Shown: positions 21,401-34,100 of the stretch, in pieces
Layout of the letters: each line of letters begins with the position of its first letter
Numbering within the stretch: position 1 is the first letter of the stretch
From: Zizania palustris
Lineage: Eukaryota; Streptophyta; Magnoliopsida; Poales; Poaceae
DNA length: 64,000 nucleotides
Reading direction: 5' to 3'
NCBI GenBank assembly: GCA_019279435.1
Contig: JAAALK010000286.1
Coordinates: 37,571,712-37,635,711 of the forward strand
Translations under genes and position numbers: made by a program
The notes under the pieces: model-generated
What the model saw: only the letters and a program-made list of their open reading frames with translations
Databases searched by the model: none
Told to the model about the DNA's origin: nothing

Positions 21401-24400
21401 ACCCCTATGTTTGGTTATCTTTTCCTTCCGTATACTGCTCTCCTAACGTTACAGGTCAAACGGAGAAGCGTATTCGAGGGGCTACTGTTGGGGGAAAATA
21501 TCTCATCTTCGGGGTTATTGCCAAAGCAACATAAAGGCAGACAGCGGATTCGAAGGTTCCCAGACGATCATCTTCGAAGATACTCGGAACTCGGTTCGAA
21601 GTACGAAGATAGGCATTGGTTCGAAGTACATCTTCGAACTAAGGCTTTTCAAGATCTTTTCTGCCAGCTAAGATGGAAGACTTATCTTCTTTCTCATTAG
21701 ATTAGTCTTTTACCATTTTAGCCCTATCAAGGGAACCGAATAGTTTCCACTATGTCGGTTGTAATAGAGGGGTAAATAGGTCTTTTCCTTAATGTTTGGG
21801 CCTATAAATACCCCCATTTCACCCTGTAATAGGGACCGAATACAAGTTATTCAATACACACATTCGAACTATTCTAAGTTATTATCCTTTCGGAGGCTTA
21901 GAACAGTTTGCTTCACAAACACTTCGTTTGTTAGTTTCTTTTCCACAGAAACCTGTTAGCGTAATCTTTTACGCCAACAGTAGTCAAAGTTCCACAAGTC
22001 ATCGCTGGCCACACCCAACCACTTGTCGAAATGCACAGTCAGGGGAGTAGTGCTAGCCTCCGCGACTCTGTTGATGTCGCCGACTAAGCCGTCGAGAGTG
22101 CCCTTGTGGCCACCTGACCTGGCCCTGTTGAGGCCGCATGCGCTGCCGCCGAGAAGGCCTTGGACGCCACCCAGATCCACCGTGCCTTGAGCGCCCTCAT
22201 GCACGCTCACGCCCTTGAGGACCCCACCTTCGTCGTCATGTTCCAGCTACCCACGGCTAGGTCGCCGCTGCTGTATGCGCTGCGACTTTCCACGCCATCT
22301 CCACTGAGTCACCGTGGGATGCCCACGGGGCCCTCCCGACCTAGGCCGCAAGAGCTCCTCCCGCCAGGGCCGCCTCCACCAAGGGCGGATGCGATGTAGC
22401 CAAGGCTGCTCTCGTCGAGGTTGTCATCCGTGGCTAGGTGGTTGCCTCTGCTATCGTCGCCTAGGGTCCTAGTGTTGAGGGTGCGCGTGTGAGAAACCAA
22501 GTTGAGATGTAACTTGGTTTTGTGTAAGTGATGAGTGATTGACAAGCTTGTTGAGTTCGGTATTTGAACTTATGGTTGTGTGATCAATTCACCGAAGGGT
22601 TCGGTGTGTGTTTGGAAAGAACATGTTTGCTTGTCTCATGTGTGCAGGACTTGGATGCTACTCAATGGTCAATGGCGAGTAATCAAGGTCAAGCAGGGAG
22701 CTTGGTGTCGGATGATTAAGGAGGCCGAGTGAAGTTAAGGATGATCTCAGTCATACACGTGGAGATGAAGCAAGACATGGATTGAAGGTTGATCAAGACA
22801 ATGTGTTGACTAAGTCAAGCGAAAGGGATGCTAGTGCAAGTGACAAGGCGACTCGAGGGATCGAGAGCAGGAGAGACTTGCTGGTGGTCGAGATCGTGAG
22901 ATTAGTGACACATGTCAAGATCTAGAGAGGTTTTGTCGGTTTCAGCTCAAAACCGTCGGATCAACATTTGAAAGTTGTGATGAGAAGTCATAGCTGATAC
23001 GAAAGCTTCGCATCAAAACAAAGTATCTAAAAATAGGATTTTACTATTTAAGCCTTGTGGGCCTTGCGTCTGTAAGAAAAACTCTAGGGACAGCTGAGTC
23101 TTTTTCTTTTCCATGTGGGCTATAAAAAGCCATCCTTGCCCTCTAGGGTTTCCAACACTTTTATTCCTAATTAGTACATTTTCTGAAATTGATTTTTCTC
23201 TTGGGAGGTGTTCCTGCCGTCGGCAGTATTTTCCATCGCTCGTTGTGTTGAATTGTAAGAAAGGGGAATAGACTGTGGAATGGATTCAATGGTTGCATTG
23301 AGCCTCGAGGGCCGGTATATATAGGAGTACATGAGCGAAGATATGGTAGGTAATCTACATATAAGGAATGACTAGATATAATCAAATCATACCTAATATC
23401 ATCCCTACTACCATATACTTAACCTACCATACACACACATACCATATACTCTAACATCCCCCGCGGTCGAAGCATGAGCAAAGCGGACACTTAGACTGGA
23501 GAAGATACCGACAAGAATACTCAAAGATGATAGCCCTTTTTGCCGTAGTCAAGGTAGCCAAAAGCAATGGAGCCAAAGCAGTTGTGGTCGAGGTAGCTGC
23601 GTAAGGTAGTCGTGGTCGATGTAGCCGAAGAAGTCAGGGTGCCGATGCCGAGGTAGCCTGAAGTCGTGGACGCATAGAGAGACGTCGTGAAGGGGTCGCA
23701 CATGCGGGATGGTGCTGGTGAACCAAGATAAGACAAAGACGGTGACGTGATCGTGGCAGTCGTTGAGGAAGAAGACGCCAAAGAACCGATGTTATCGAAA
23801 CCGTCGAGGATGAGACACACATTGGGTTTGCCAGACCCAACGACGAATCGAGACGAACGCGCACAACGGTGTTACAGTTACCATGCGAGCGAAGAGAGGG
23901 ACCATCATGAACCTTGTGCCATTGTCGAAGAATATTAGCAGAGAAGGCCTCCGAGACGATCGTGGTGCAAAACGACGTAGACGGAGAAGTGCCCATGCAG
24001 CTCACTGTTATCGAAGAAGTAAGAAGTAGTCGAGGAAGATATGACGACGCTGACGACGTGGTGCAGTGGACGAAGACAAATAAAGATGATGTAGAGGTAG
24101 CTGGACGAATGGCCTAGAGCGGCGACAGTGGTAGCATAAGAAAGACACGGTGGCGGTGCTCGGAGTAGGCGAAGAACTCGAGTGGCTGACGATGACTGAA
24201 GCAGCGGTGAAGACAACGAGAGCGACAACGTCATGGCTCGAGGAGGCGACACAACGGTAGCTTATGTTGATGCAATAGTTGAAGACCACGAGCAACAACA
24301 CTGTGGCCCGAGGAAGCGACACAGTGGTGGCCCAAAGTTTGATGGCGAGACACGTGTAGTCGAAGAATATCATCCCAAAGAGGATGGCACTCAATCGGGT

Positions 24401-27400
24401 GATCAAGCCAAATGTATGCAGAATCTCATCAGGATAAAAATCAGCAATCCGGTGAATGACCAAGAAATAAATAAAAGAAAAACAGAGAAAAAAACTTCGG
24501 CCTAACGGACCATATGGGCCAAAACCTCTAGCCTGTTGGCCTCCCGTGCAAAAAGACCAAGTCCAAGCCCAACGCTCATCCCTGTTCACCCAGCACATAA
24601 ATAGAGAGAGGATGTTGACGGTAGGACAACGCGGGGGGGGGGGCGGCTGTTAGAGAGAACACTCGCATTGGTAGAGATAACACTCAGAGTTGGGCAATTT
24701 TCTTCTCATTCAACTCACTCAAATGCCATGCCAACCACAATGGTTGGGGATACATAATATAGGCTAGCCATGCAGCCTAAGATGCTAGATGCTAAAGCAA
24801 AGATGCTTAATCTAATCTAAGATGCTAAAGCAAAAAAAAAATGCTAAAGATGCTTAAGACTACAAACTTGTCTACACATGGACATCACACATGTCATGCC
24901 AAAACACACATAGACTTATCCTCTCAATCTCCCCCTAAGTCTTGTGTGGCGTCTTCTAGGAAATCTAAACCATCCCAATCGTAGCGCGAAGCTCCTGGAA
25001 CTTGATCTGTCCAAGCGACTTGGTGAGGAAGTCGGTGAGCTGGTCCTAGGTGTTGATGTAGCTGGCCTTCACACTCCCCTCATCCAAACAACTCCGGATG
25101 AAGTGGTACTTCACCCGGATGTGCTTGCTGCGCTCGTGGAAGACATGGTTCTTTGCCAAAGCCAAAGCAGACTTGCTGTCCACCCTGAGCTCCACCGCTT
25201 CGGCATCTCTGCCAAGAAGATCGCTAAACAGCCGAGCCAGCTAGAGAGCCTGAGTTGATGCAGAAGTGGTTGCGTTGTACTCTACCTCGCAACTGGACAT
25301 AGCCACCACTTGTTGCTTGACCGACTGCCATGCTCTTGCTTGTGTCGATGTCGTCGGCGTGGTCGTTGTCATTGTACCCGATGAAATGTGCTGCACCGGG
25401 GCACCTCGGGTAGTACAAGACGTAGTCAAAGGTCTCCGCGACATAGCGTAGGATCCTCTTCACGGTCTGCTGATGCTCCGTCGTCGGTCGCTGCATGAAC
25501 CGACCAACGTAGCCAACTGCGAACGCCATGTCCGGCCGCGTGTGGACAAGGTAACGAAGGCTGCCCACAATACGTCGGTACTGTGTCGCGTCCACCTCCT
25601 CTGTCGTGATGTCGCGACTCGGCTTTAGCCTTTCCTCCATGGGAGTGTAGGCTGGGTTGTAGTCCGTGAGTCTGCCCAACTCGACGATGCGCTTGGCGTA
25701 GGCGGTCTGGCGAAGTGAAGTGCCAGAGTTGTCCTAGTGCACCTCTATCCCAGGTAGAAAGAGAGGAGTCCTAGGTCGCTCATCTGGAAGGTGGCCTTCA
25801 TCTTTGTCTTCAACGCCTCCACCTCCACCTCCTTGGTGCCGATGATCACCAAGTCGTCGACATAGACGCCTACCAGTAGGGCATTGTCTCCCTTGCCCCG
25901 TCGGTAGACTGCAACTTCATGAGCACTTTGCTGGAACCCCATCTGCCTGAGAGTGGAGTCCAGCTTGTCGTTCCAAGCTCATGGTGCTTGTCGCAAGCCA
26001 TAAAGGGCCTTGCGCAGGCAGAGAACCTTGTTCTCCTTGCCGAGGATAACAAATCCTGGCGGCTGTCGAACGTAGACCTCCTCCTAAAAGTCGCCATTGA
26101 GGAAGGCAGACTTGACATCCATGTGGTAGACACGTAAATCCTCCTAGGCTGCGAGCGTGAGGACACGAATGGACTCCATCCATGCAACAGGAGCGAAGGC
26201 GTCGTCGAAGTCGACTCCCTCCTGCTGAACGAAACTGCGTGCCACCAGCCGAGCCTTGTGCTTGACCACCACCCCGGCCTCATCTTTCTTCAGCTTGAAC
26301 ACCCACTTAAGGGTGATGACACGGTGGCCGACCGAAAGATTAGCTAGCTCCCATGTCTAGTTCTGCTCGACAGCGTCCATCTCCTACTGCATCGCGGCAC
26401 GCCAGGTCGCGTCTCCTTTCGCCTCAGCGAAGGAACGTGGCTCACCATCGTCGTGCGCCAGGTGCAGCTCCGCATCGAAGTCATGCTGTGCCATCCTAAG
26501 AACGGGCTGCTCACCAAAGATGTTATCCATGGTGCGGTAACGTAGAGGCTCACCGTCGTGGCAAGCATCGACACGGAACCCGTCGTTTGACAATGGAGTA
26601 GTGAACTCCGCTGTGCGCTGCTCATCATGGATCGAAGTTGTGGATGCCGATCCCGGAGATGTGGGCGCCGGTGTAGGAGAGCGAGGTGTGGCCGGTGCAG
26701 GAGGTGGTGGAGAACTTGCTGGAGCTGATGATGTGCCAAGTGCTGAGGCAAGCGAGCTCGGTGAAGGTGAGCTGCTAGCTCCCCCTGCTCCCTCAAAGTA
26801 GACGTAGTCGACGATGAAATCGCTGATTGTCGAAGTCAAGCCATCATCCGCCATCTTGCCCCACGTCTAGCCTCGCCCTTCGTCGAACACGTCTCGCAAG
26901 ATGTGGACACGTTGTGTCGTAGGGTCGAGGATGTGGTAGGCCTTGGAGCCCTCCGTATAGCCAATAAAGACCCCTTGCGTGCTCCGGTCGTCAAGCTTAC
27001 CGACATGGCTGAGCTCCTTGACGAATGCCAGGCAACCAAAAACGCGAAGGTGGCCGACCGTCGGCTTGCGTCCGTGCCAGGCTTCATACAGTGTCTCGCC
27101 GTCAAGAGCCTTGGTAGGCGAGCGGTTGAGGAGATGGACAGCAGTCATCACTGCCTCTCCCCAGTAGATCGTCGGCATCCCCTTCTACTTAAGGAGGGCG
27201 CGAGCAGTGGCCATCACCGTCTGGTTGCGGCGCTCGACGACGCCGTTCTGTTGTGGTGTGTACGGCGCGGAGTAGTGGCGCTGAATCCCCTCGTCAGCGC
27301 AGTACGCCGCAAACTCAGCCGCCGTGAACTCGCCGCTATTGTCCGTGCGCAACACCCGGAGCTTGCGGCCGCACTCCTTCTCCGCAGCAGCTTGATGACG

Positions 27401-30400
27401 CTTGATAGCGTCTGCGGCTGCTGCCATGGTGTCGAGAAGCACCGCCAACATGTAGCGGGACATGTCGTCGACGAGGAGGAAGTAGCACCAGCCTCCAAGG
27501 GTAGCCGGTGTTACGGGACCGCAAAGGTCGTCGTGCACGAGCTCGAGCTTCTCCTTGGCACGAAAGCTCACTTGACGATGGAATGGGAGTCGCTGCTGCT
27601 TGGTCAGCACGCAAGTGTCGCAGAACTGCTCCACATGCTCGACACTCGGCATGCCCCGCACCATCTCCTTGATGCCGAGCTGCTTCAGGCCTGAAAGTTG
27701 AGGCGCCCAAAGCGCTCGTGACACCACTAGGCGGCGGCGTCGCGGCGGGCTGCAAGACACACGGGTTGCGCCACCTGCACATGGAGGACATAGAGGCAAT
27801 TGCTTCCTCTGTTTACCTTGGTGACAAGTTGGTGCTGATGATCCTAAATGCGCAGCACACCATGCTCGATCTCCACGCGCGAGCCATTCTCATCCAGCTG
27901 GCCAAGGCTGATGATGGAGTTTCTCAGCTCGGGGATGTAGCAGACACCGGTAAGCATCCGATGCTCGCCAGTCTTAGCGGTGAAGATGACAGAGCCGACG
28001 CCCCTTATCTCCACAGCGGAGGCGTCCCCAAAATTGACGGAGCCTCGCACGCTGGAATCAAGGTCAAAGAAGTGGTCCCGCTGCCCGGTCATGTGATGGG
28101 TGGCACCGGTGTCTCGGAACCAACCGTCAATCTTGTCATCGTTGGACCCATTGTCGAGGAAGACGTGTGCGCGCGACTCGTCGACGTGGAGAAGAGTGGC
28201 GACTGTTGACGCGGGAGGAAAGTGCAGCTCAATGTTCACGTGTATAAGGAACAGAGCTGACTCCTCCTGCACTTGTGCGACATGTGCCTGACTGTCGCGC
28301 GTCACCTACCGGTAGTCCCTAGCCCAATGGCCGATCTTGCCACAGTTGTGACAAGTGTCGTCACGGGTGGCCTTGCAGTCACCGTTGGCGCCGCCAGTAG
28401 CGCCTCCACACGCTTGGGGGGCCATGCGCCCCCTGCGTGGCTGGCGCTTGTGGCCACTCAACGAACTTGATGCCTCCCCCTTCTTCTGCTCTCGCTGGCG
28501 AGCAAGCCACTGCTCCTTAGTGAAGAGAAGATTTGCACCAGTGGTGGCCGGCTCTGAATATGGTTGGGGCTCGTCGATGTCGACGACCTTGAGGCGACCT
28601 ATCGCCTCTTCGATCGACATCCCGAAGAGGTCCATCAAGGACTCGATCGAGCGAGCGATCTACTTGTATCTCCCGGGAACGCAACGAAAGAGCTTCTCAA
28701 CGGCTCTTTCCTCGTTGATGATGTCTTCACCATGCTGCACCAACTTCTGCAGTAGAGAGTTGAGACGGAGAACAAAATCATTAACATCCTCACCTGGTTT
28801 GAAAGCCAGGTTCTCCCACTCCTTGCGTAGTGCCTACAGTGTAGACTTGCGGGCGCGATCGCTGCCGATACGCACTGCAGCGATAGAATCCCAAGCCTCC
28901 TTGGCAGTCCGCTTGCAAGCAATCAAAGATTGCATCTCCGACGGGACTGCAGTAACGAGGGCCTCGAGCGCCCGTCGATCATCGTCATAGTCGACGTCGT
29001 CGTATGTGACCGCCTCCCACATGTGCCGCACTTGGAGCTTCACCCTCATAATCACGGACCACTCGGTGTGGTTGGTCTTGGTGAGGGTGGGCCATCCAAC
29101 GCTAGCGTCCTTGATGATGGTCTAGAAGCCGTGATGACCATGGCACTGGTCCGGGGAAGGAGAGCCACACCGCCTATGAGGGTCACGTTCACCTGGAGCA
29201 CGACTGTCGTGTGCGCATCCTCCCAGAGCGTTGTCGATGCGTCTGGGCCTGTTTGGGCTGCCACCGCAAGCACAGGTCTACGCTGCTGCCGACTGCGCCA
29301 CCCGCTCATCCTTCGCCCTCCTTGGTAACTCGGCCTCTAAGTTGAGGCTACCTCTCTCGGAGGCAAAGCTTCGAGCTCTACCGCCGCAACACGTGCTACA
29401 GCCACGGTCGTCGTCGCTTCCTCTTCTGTTCTCGCTACTGCTAGTTCTGCCGCCGCCAACCTCGCCTTCCAAGCCGCCGCTACCACGGCCTCTACTTCCA
29501 CCCGGTCACGCTCCTCTGTCGCGACGACTTCGGCCTCCTACCGACGTCGTGCACTCGAGGTGACCGAGCGGAGAGAGTCTCCTGCGGACATTGCACGCCG
29601 CTAGAGTGGAAGTGTCGTGGGGGTTGCTGCTGCACTGGGAGAAAGCCGCTACTGTCGAGCTGCTGCTCGGAGTGTGGGTGGTGCTCACCGAGTCGTTGGT
29701 TTCCGGTGGACCGGCAAGGGAGGAAGATGAACAAGGAGACGTGCGTCTCCGTTGGGGAGAGTCGCGGAGGGGATTGGAAAGGTCACAGAACCATACAGCT
29801 CTGATACCAATTGTTAGAGAAAACACTCGCATTGGTAGGGATAACACTCAGAGTTGGGGCAATTTTCTTCTCATTCAACTCACTCAAATGTCATGCCAAC
29901 CACAATGGTTGGGGATACATATATATAGGCTAGCCATGCAGCCCAAGATGCTAGATGCTAAAGCAAAGATGCTAGTCTAAGATGCTAAAGAAAAAATACT
30001 TAGTCTAGTCTAAGATGCTAAAGCAAAGATGATAGTCTAAGATGCTAAAGGTGCTTAAGACTACAAACTTGTCCACACATGGACATCACACATGTCATGC
30101 CAAACAACATGTCATGTCAAAACACACATGATCTAGCCTTGGTATGCTGATGGTGTTGATGTCACCATCGACGCCCAGAACGATGCCACCCCTACTGCCT
30201 CCGGTGCCGCCCAAGGCCTCCAAGATGGAGTTGCAGAGCCCCAGCACCTCGACGAGTAGGGCCTGCACCTTCTCATCGGCCTTCCCCTTGGCCCGATCAG
30301 CACCGGCTGAGATGCTAATGCCGGTCGCGCCCATGCTGAATCAGCCTCGGATCTTATGGCAGAGTCGCGGCCTAATCAAGATACGCGTGCTCCGACGGCC

Positions 30401-30848
30401 GACAACCCGGGGACTGCTGCCCGTAGGCATGACAACGGCACCGCTGCTGCCAATTGCGATCTACGGGCCCCTTCTTGCCTGGCGCATGACATGGGGACTT
30501 GGGGAGTATGTGAAGCTTTGAAATTGGGCTCTGAAGCAGGGGAAAGCCCATAATGGGAATATTGCTGATCAAACAACTTCATGAGGTGAGACAGACTTCA
30601 ACACGAGATCTACAAAGCAAGCTGCCTTATGGCAGAAATGCTTCATATCTTCATCAAGTTAACGAATTAGCACTGTTCATTAGTGTCGATTGTCAACTAT
30701 AGACAGAAATTTTATGCTCAGAAAAGGAGAGGAAGAACTAGAGTATAAATGGCTCGCACTGACATAGACAATCAGATCATGAAATCAATAAAAGACCAGC
30801 AGTGAAAATAAGACAGTAGTGGGGACTGCCTTTTAACACCAATGCCTA

Positions 30849-30925
<77 letters not shown>

Positions 30926-31138
30926 AACTTCACCAAGAGAAAAATAGTGGTCAATGGAAAATTTCTCAAGGACTAGAGGAATTGGGACTAGAATCTTGTA
31001 AGAGAAACCTAAAGTTCATTTTGTGTTTGATAGCAGTGGTACTCTTATTTTGTACGGTACATCTGATTTAACTACATAGTGATGTTTTCCCAGGGAGCAG
31101 ACAGCCAACAATTTCTGCAGAGAAAGGGAGTAGGACTA

Positions 31139-31184
<46 letters not shown>

Positions 31185-34100
31185 GAAAAGTGGCATATAA
31201 TTTTAAAGTAATGAAAATAGGCACTACAAATTGCAATGGGTTTCAAAATTTTACTAAGCATCCAGGGTAATATGCTTTCCGTATTGTTTTTATACAAGAG
31301 ATAAGAAAAGTTGAATAAAAAATAAGCTGTATTAAGAATGAAAGTAAAAATGAAGTCGACAAAAAGTAACCAGGCACACGGCTGACTGCTGTAGTGCTAT
31401 ATAATAGTTAATAGTCACAGATTTACCTTAACTGAAAGTGGAATATCAGCAACCAGCTGTGCAACAGCACCGGCACCACCCAGCCTGCTCATGCTTAAAA
31501 CCTACCGTCACAGAATCATGGTTCTAACAAACAGCTAAAAACACAGGCTGTAGTTTATGGCTTTATGCTTACAAGATAATAGCATAGTGAATCAAACCTT
31601 TACTTGAAGCCTTAGGAATTTCACATAATCAAGGATCTCATCTAGCATAGCAGCCCTATCTGTCTGCACAGTTCAAGAAGACATCAGTGTTATTTCCCCC
31701 ATATTCCCATAGTTAACTTCTAATGTTATAACATTACTGAACTCTATATCACAATTATAAAATGGTTTAAACCACTTGTTAGTCTAAACATGTATACAAT
31801 CCTAAGGATACTTGCTTGCTTATCTCAAAAGGGAAAAGATACTATGACTTGTTAGCATGGTTCTCATTTCTCAATGAATAGATAGCAACATTCTTTTAAA
31901 CAAGAAAAGTTATCTGTCAAAAAAAGAGCAGCACAACACTATTATAATATAGTCAGCACATCATGACCCCAGACCAGTGTTCTAAAAATCGGGATTAGGC
32001 GGGCGCCTAGGCGGGAATAGGCGCTGGGCGCCACTCCAGCGCCGCGCGGAGCCTCCAGGCGGCGAGCTGGGCGGCCCAGGCGCCTAGGCGGTCAACAACG
32101 GCGCTGGGCGGTTGACCGCGGCTCTAGGCGGCGCCTGGGCGGCGTGGCGCGATGGCGTCACGGCCAGATCCGGCGACCGGCGACGAGCGGCGCGCGCACG
32201 GCCAGATCCGGCGGCGTGGCGCGATGGCGTCGCGGCCAGATCCGGCGACCGGCGGCGCGCGCGCGGCCAGATCTGGCGACGAGCGGCGCGCGCGCGGCCA
32301 GATCCGGCGAGGGGAGAGGTCACCGTGCTCCTTCTGTGCTCCGGCGCCGCTCACCGCGCGCCGACGCCTCGCTCAGGGCCTCACGCGTTGTGCGCTGTGC
32401 TCCGACCTCCGTGCTCCGTCCCCCGGTCCAGCGCATCGAGCATTCGAGCTCCGGCCGAGCCGCCGAGGCCGCGACGCCGCGCTCCAGCAGCAGCAGTCTC
32501 AGTGGCGATCCGGCTCGGTGCAGAGCAACGAAGGCCTGCCGCAGCCGGAGGGGGAAGAAAGGGGAGGGAAGAGAGAGGAGGGGAAGAGAACGCCTCGGGA
32601 CCAAGAAAAGGACTGTGAAGAAAGCCGGTTGGACTGCGGGAAAGGAGAAGAAAAGGACTTCTTGGTCCAAGAAAAAACGCCTCGGGACTAGTATTTGACA
32701 CATGAGGAGCAGTGATTGACTTTTGGAACAGGAAAAACCTTTGGGAAAACACTATAAACCAGCCCTCTGAACAGGAACTTAGAACTGAAGGGGCACAGAC
32801 CTAGGCGCCGCCTAGGCGCCGCCTAGGCGCCGCCTAGGCGGCTCTAGGCGCTAGGCGCCAGGTCGCCGCCCGACTAGCGCCTAGCGCCTACTCGAACACA
32901 GCCCCAGACCACTAGCTGAAAGCCTGAAATTTTGTCAATGGCTGGCCTCTGAAAAATAGAAGTCTCTACCCTTATAATAACATAAAAAAGTATAATAAAC
33001 ATTATTACCTTGTTTGTATTGGGGACCAACTCCTGTAGGGCCCTCATTCTTTCTGCTATTCTCTCTCTTCTTAGCTGCATTGGAACAATATGTTCAGAGT
33101 AAAACACACAGAATATGCAGCCTAAAATAAGTTGGCCATTCATATAAATAACAAATGAGTGACAGACACAATTCTTCAACTGCTAGAAACAAGGTATTGA
33201 GACTCAAAGCAACATATCTTAAAGCGGAAAATTCTACAGCTAGGTAACAATTACATGACAGGATTGCACCATGACATGTCAATCTTTAAGAGCAGACTTG
33301 TAGTATAATAGTACCGGCAATAAGGAAAACTTGAATAGGAGCCACCAAATTCAGTTATAAACCAAGTAAAGCTTTACATTGAAATTTAAACCGATCTCCA
33401 TGCAAACGGCAAGTCTGCATGGCACAGTGCCTTATGCGGGATCACAAGTTCTCACAACAAAATATCTCCTAACTCCTAAGACCCCAAGCTATGAGATTGT
33501 AATGGCATGAACTGATTTTGTTACCCTTTCCGCAATACTGTGCGGGTCAGTCGCCTGCCCACGACGTGCCCGCACCTTCGGCCTCGGTGCAGGTGGCTGC
33601 GTTCCAACTGCTGCTCCACCCTGCTTGGACTGCTGGGAGCGGAACACCTGAAATCGCCAAAAAAAAAGGCACCCAAATACAACAAAATTAGCACCAGCCC
33701 TGTCGATTTCCAACTGCTTAACCTCCGATGCAATAGAGCACCTGAGTAGGCGGGCTGGGGCAGAGGTGCGGCGGCTGCACGCCACCGCCGAACACCGGCG
33801 GGAAGAGTCCGGGGAGCTGCACGGTCTCCCGTTCCTGCATAGGCAAGCGAGAAGCTCGTCACACAGCACACACGGTCCCGTTCCCACTCGACGACCACTC
33901 GACCAGTGCTGCGGCGAGAACGCCAATGCAAAAGCCAAAATGGGGAAAGTGGAGAGAGAAGGGTGCGCTCACCGCCTTGCCACCGCCCTCCTCGCCTACT
34001 CCCCCAAGTCGCTTCCCGCTCCCCAAAGCCTCGGCATCCGCGGCGGCGTCGAGGCTGAGGGCGAGGGAGAAGGGTTGGTCACCGGCGGGGCGGCCGCCGG

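Larger units (their letters stand above)
10551..21979 (+). mobile_element. Complete Tat-lineage Ty3/gypsy element (Grande-like)
   Basis: An 11,429-bp element bounded by two 494-bp LTRs (TGTTGGGG...GCCAACA) and a 5-bp target duplication GTAGT (10546-10550 and 21980-21984). The order is PBS, gag, pol (protease, RT, RNase H, second RNase H, integrase), tandem repeats, an antisense multi-exon gene and PPT. The second, archaeal-type RNase H and the large 3' region are marks of the Tat lineage. An antisense accessory gene is known from maize Grande. The LTRs differ at only three sites I could find, so insertion was recent. Gag has one nonsense codon and pol one frameshift, so this copy is not autonomous. 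Confidence 0.9.
24648..30115 (-). mobile_element. Ale/Retrofit-type Ty1/copia element, degraded
   Basis: A minus-strand element with LTRs at 24648-24926 and 29812-about 30115, a tRNA-iMet-type PBS beside the right LTR and a PPT-like GGGGGAGAT beside the left one. Gag, protease, integrase, RT and RNase H are all recognizable in order but broken by several stops and frameshifts. The first 115 bp of the LTRs differ at about five sites, so this is older than the Tat or CRM insertions. The right outer boundary is uncertain because the LTR ends diverge. Confidence 0.8.
9642..30491. mobile_element. Composite nested insertion block in bHLH intron 6
   Basis: Both outer edges carry the same 26-bp terminus in inverted orientation: TGTCACGCGCCACGCAAGAA on the left and its slightly diverged complement at 30466-30491 on the right. 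The immediate flanks TAGGG (9637-9641) and TGGGG (30492-30496) look like a 5-bp target duplication with one change. Without the block the intron would be about 1.1 kb. Inside lie the foldback at 9642-10404, the Tat gypsy element, several LTR fragments and the copia element. The class of the outermost element is unresolved: the 5-bp duplication suggests an LTR element, the inverted ends suggest otherwise. Confidence 0.5.

Noticed and set aside
26903..28990. Long plus-strand ORFs (263, 163 and 211 codons)
   Set aside because: They are antisense shadows of the copia integrase, protease and gag on the minus strand, in GC-rich codons.
30772..30969. Phe/Leu/Ser-repeat ORF
   Set aside because: Translation of the GAAA microsatellite.
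32084..32752. Overlapping GC-rich ORFs on both strands in bHLH intron 4
   Set aside because: They lie inside the MULE-like element and its tandem repeat; four frames are open at once, so composition explains them.
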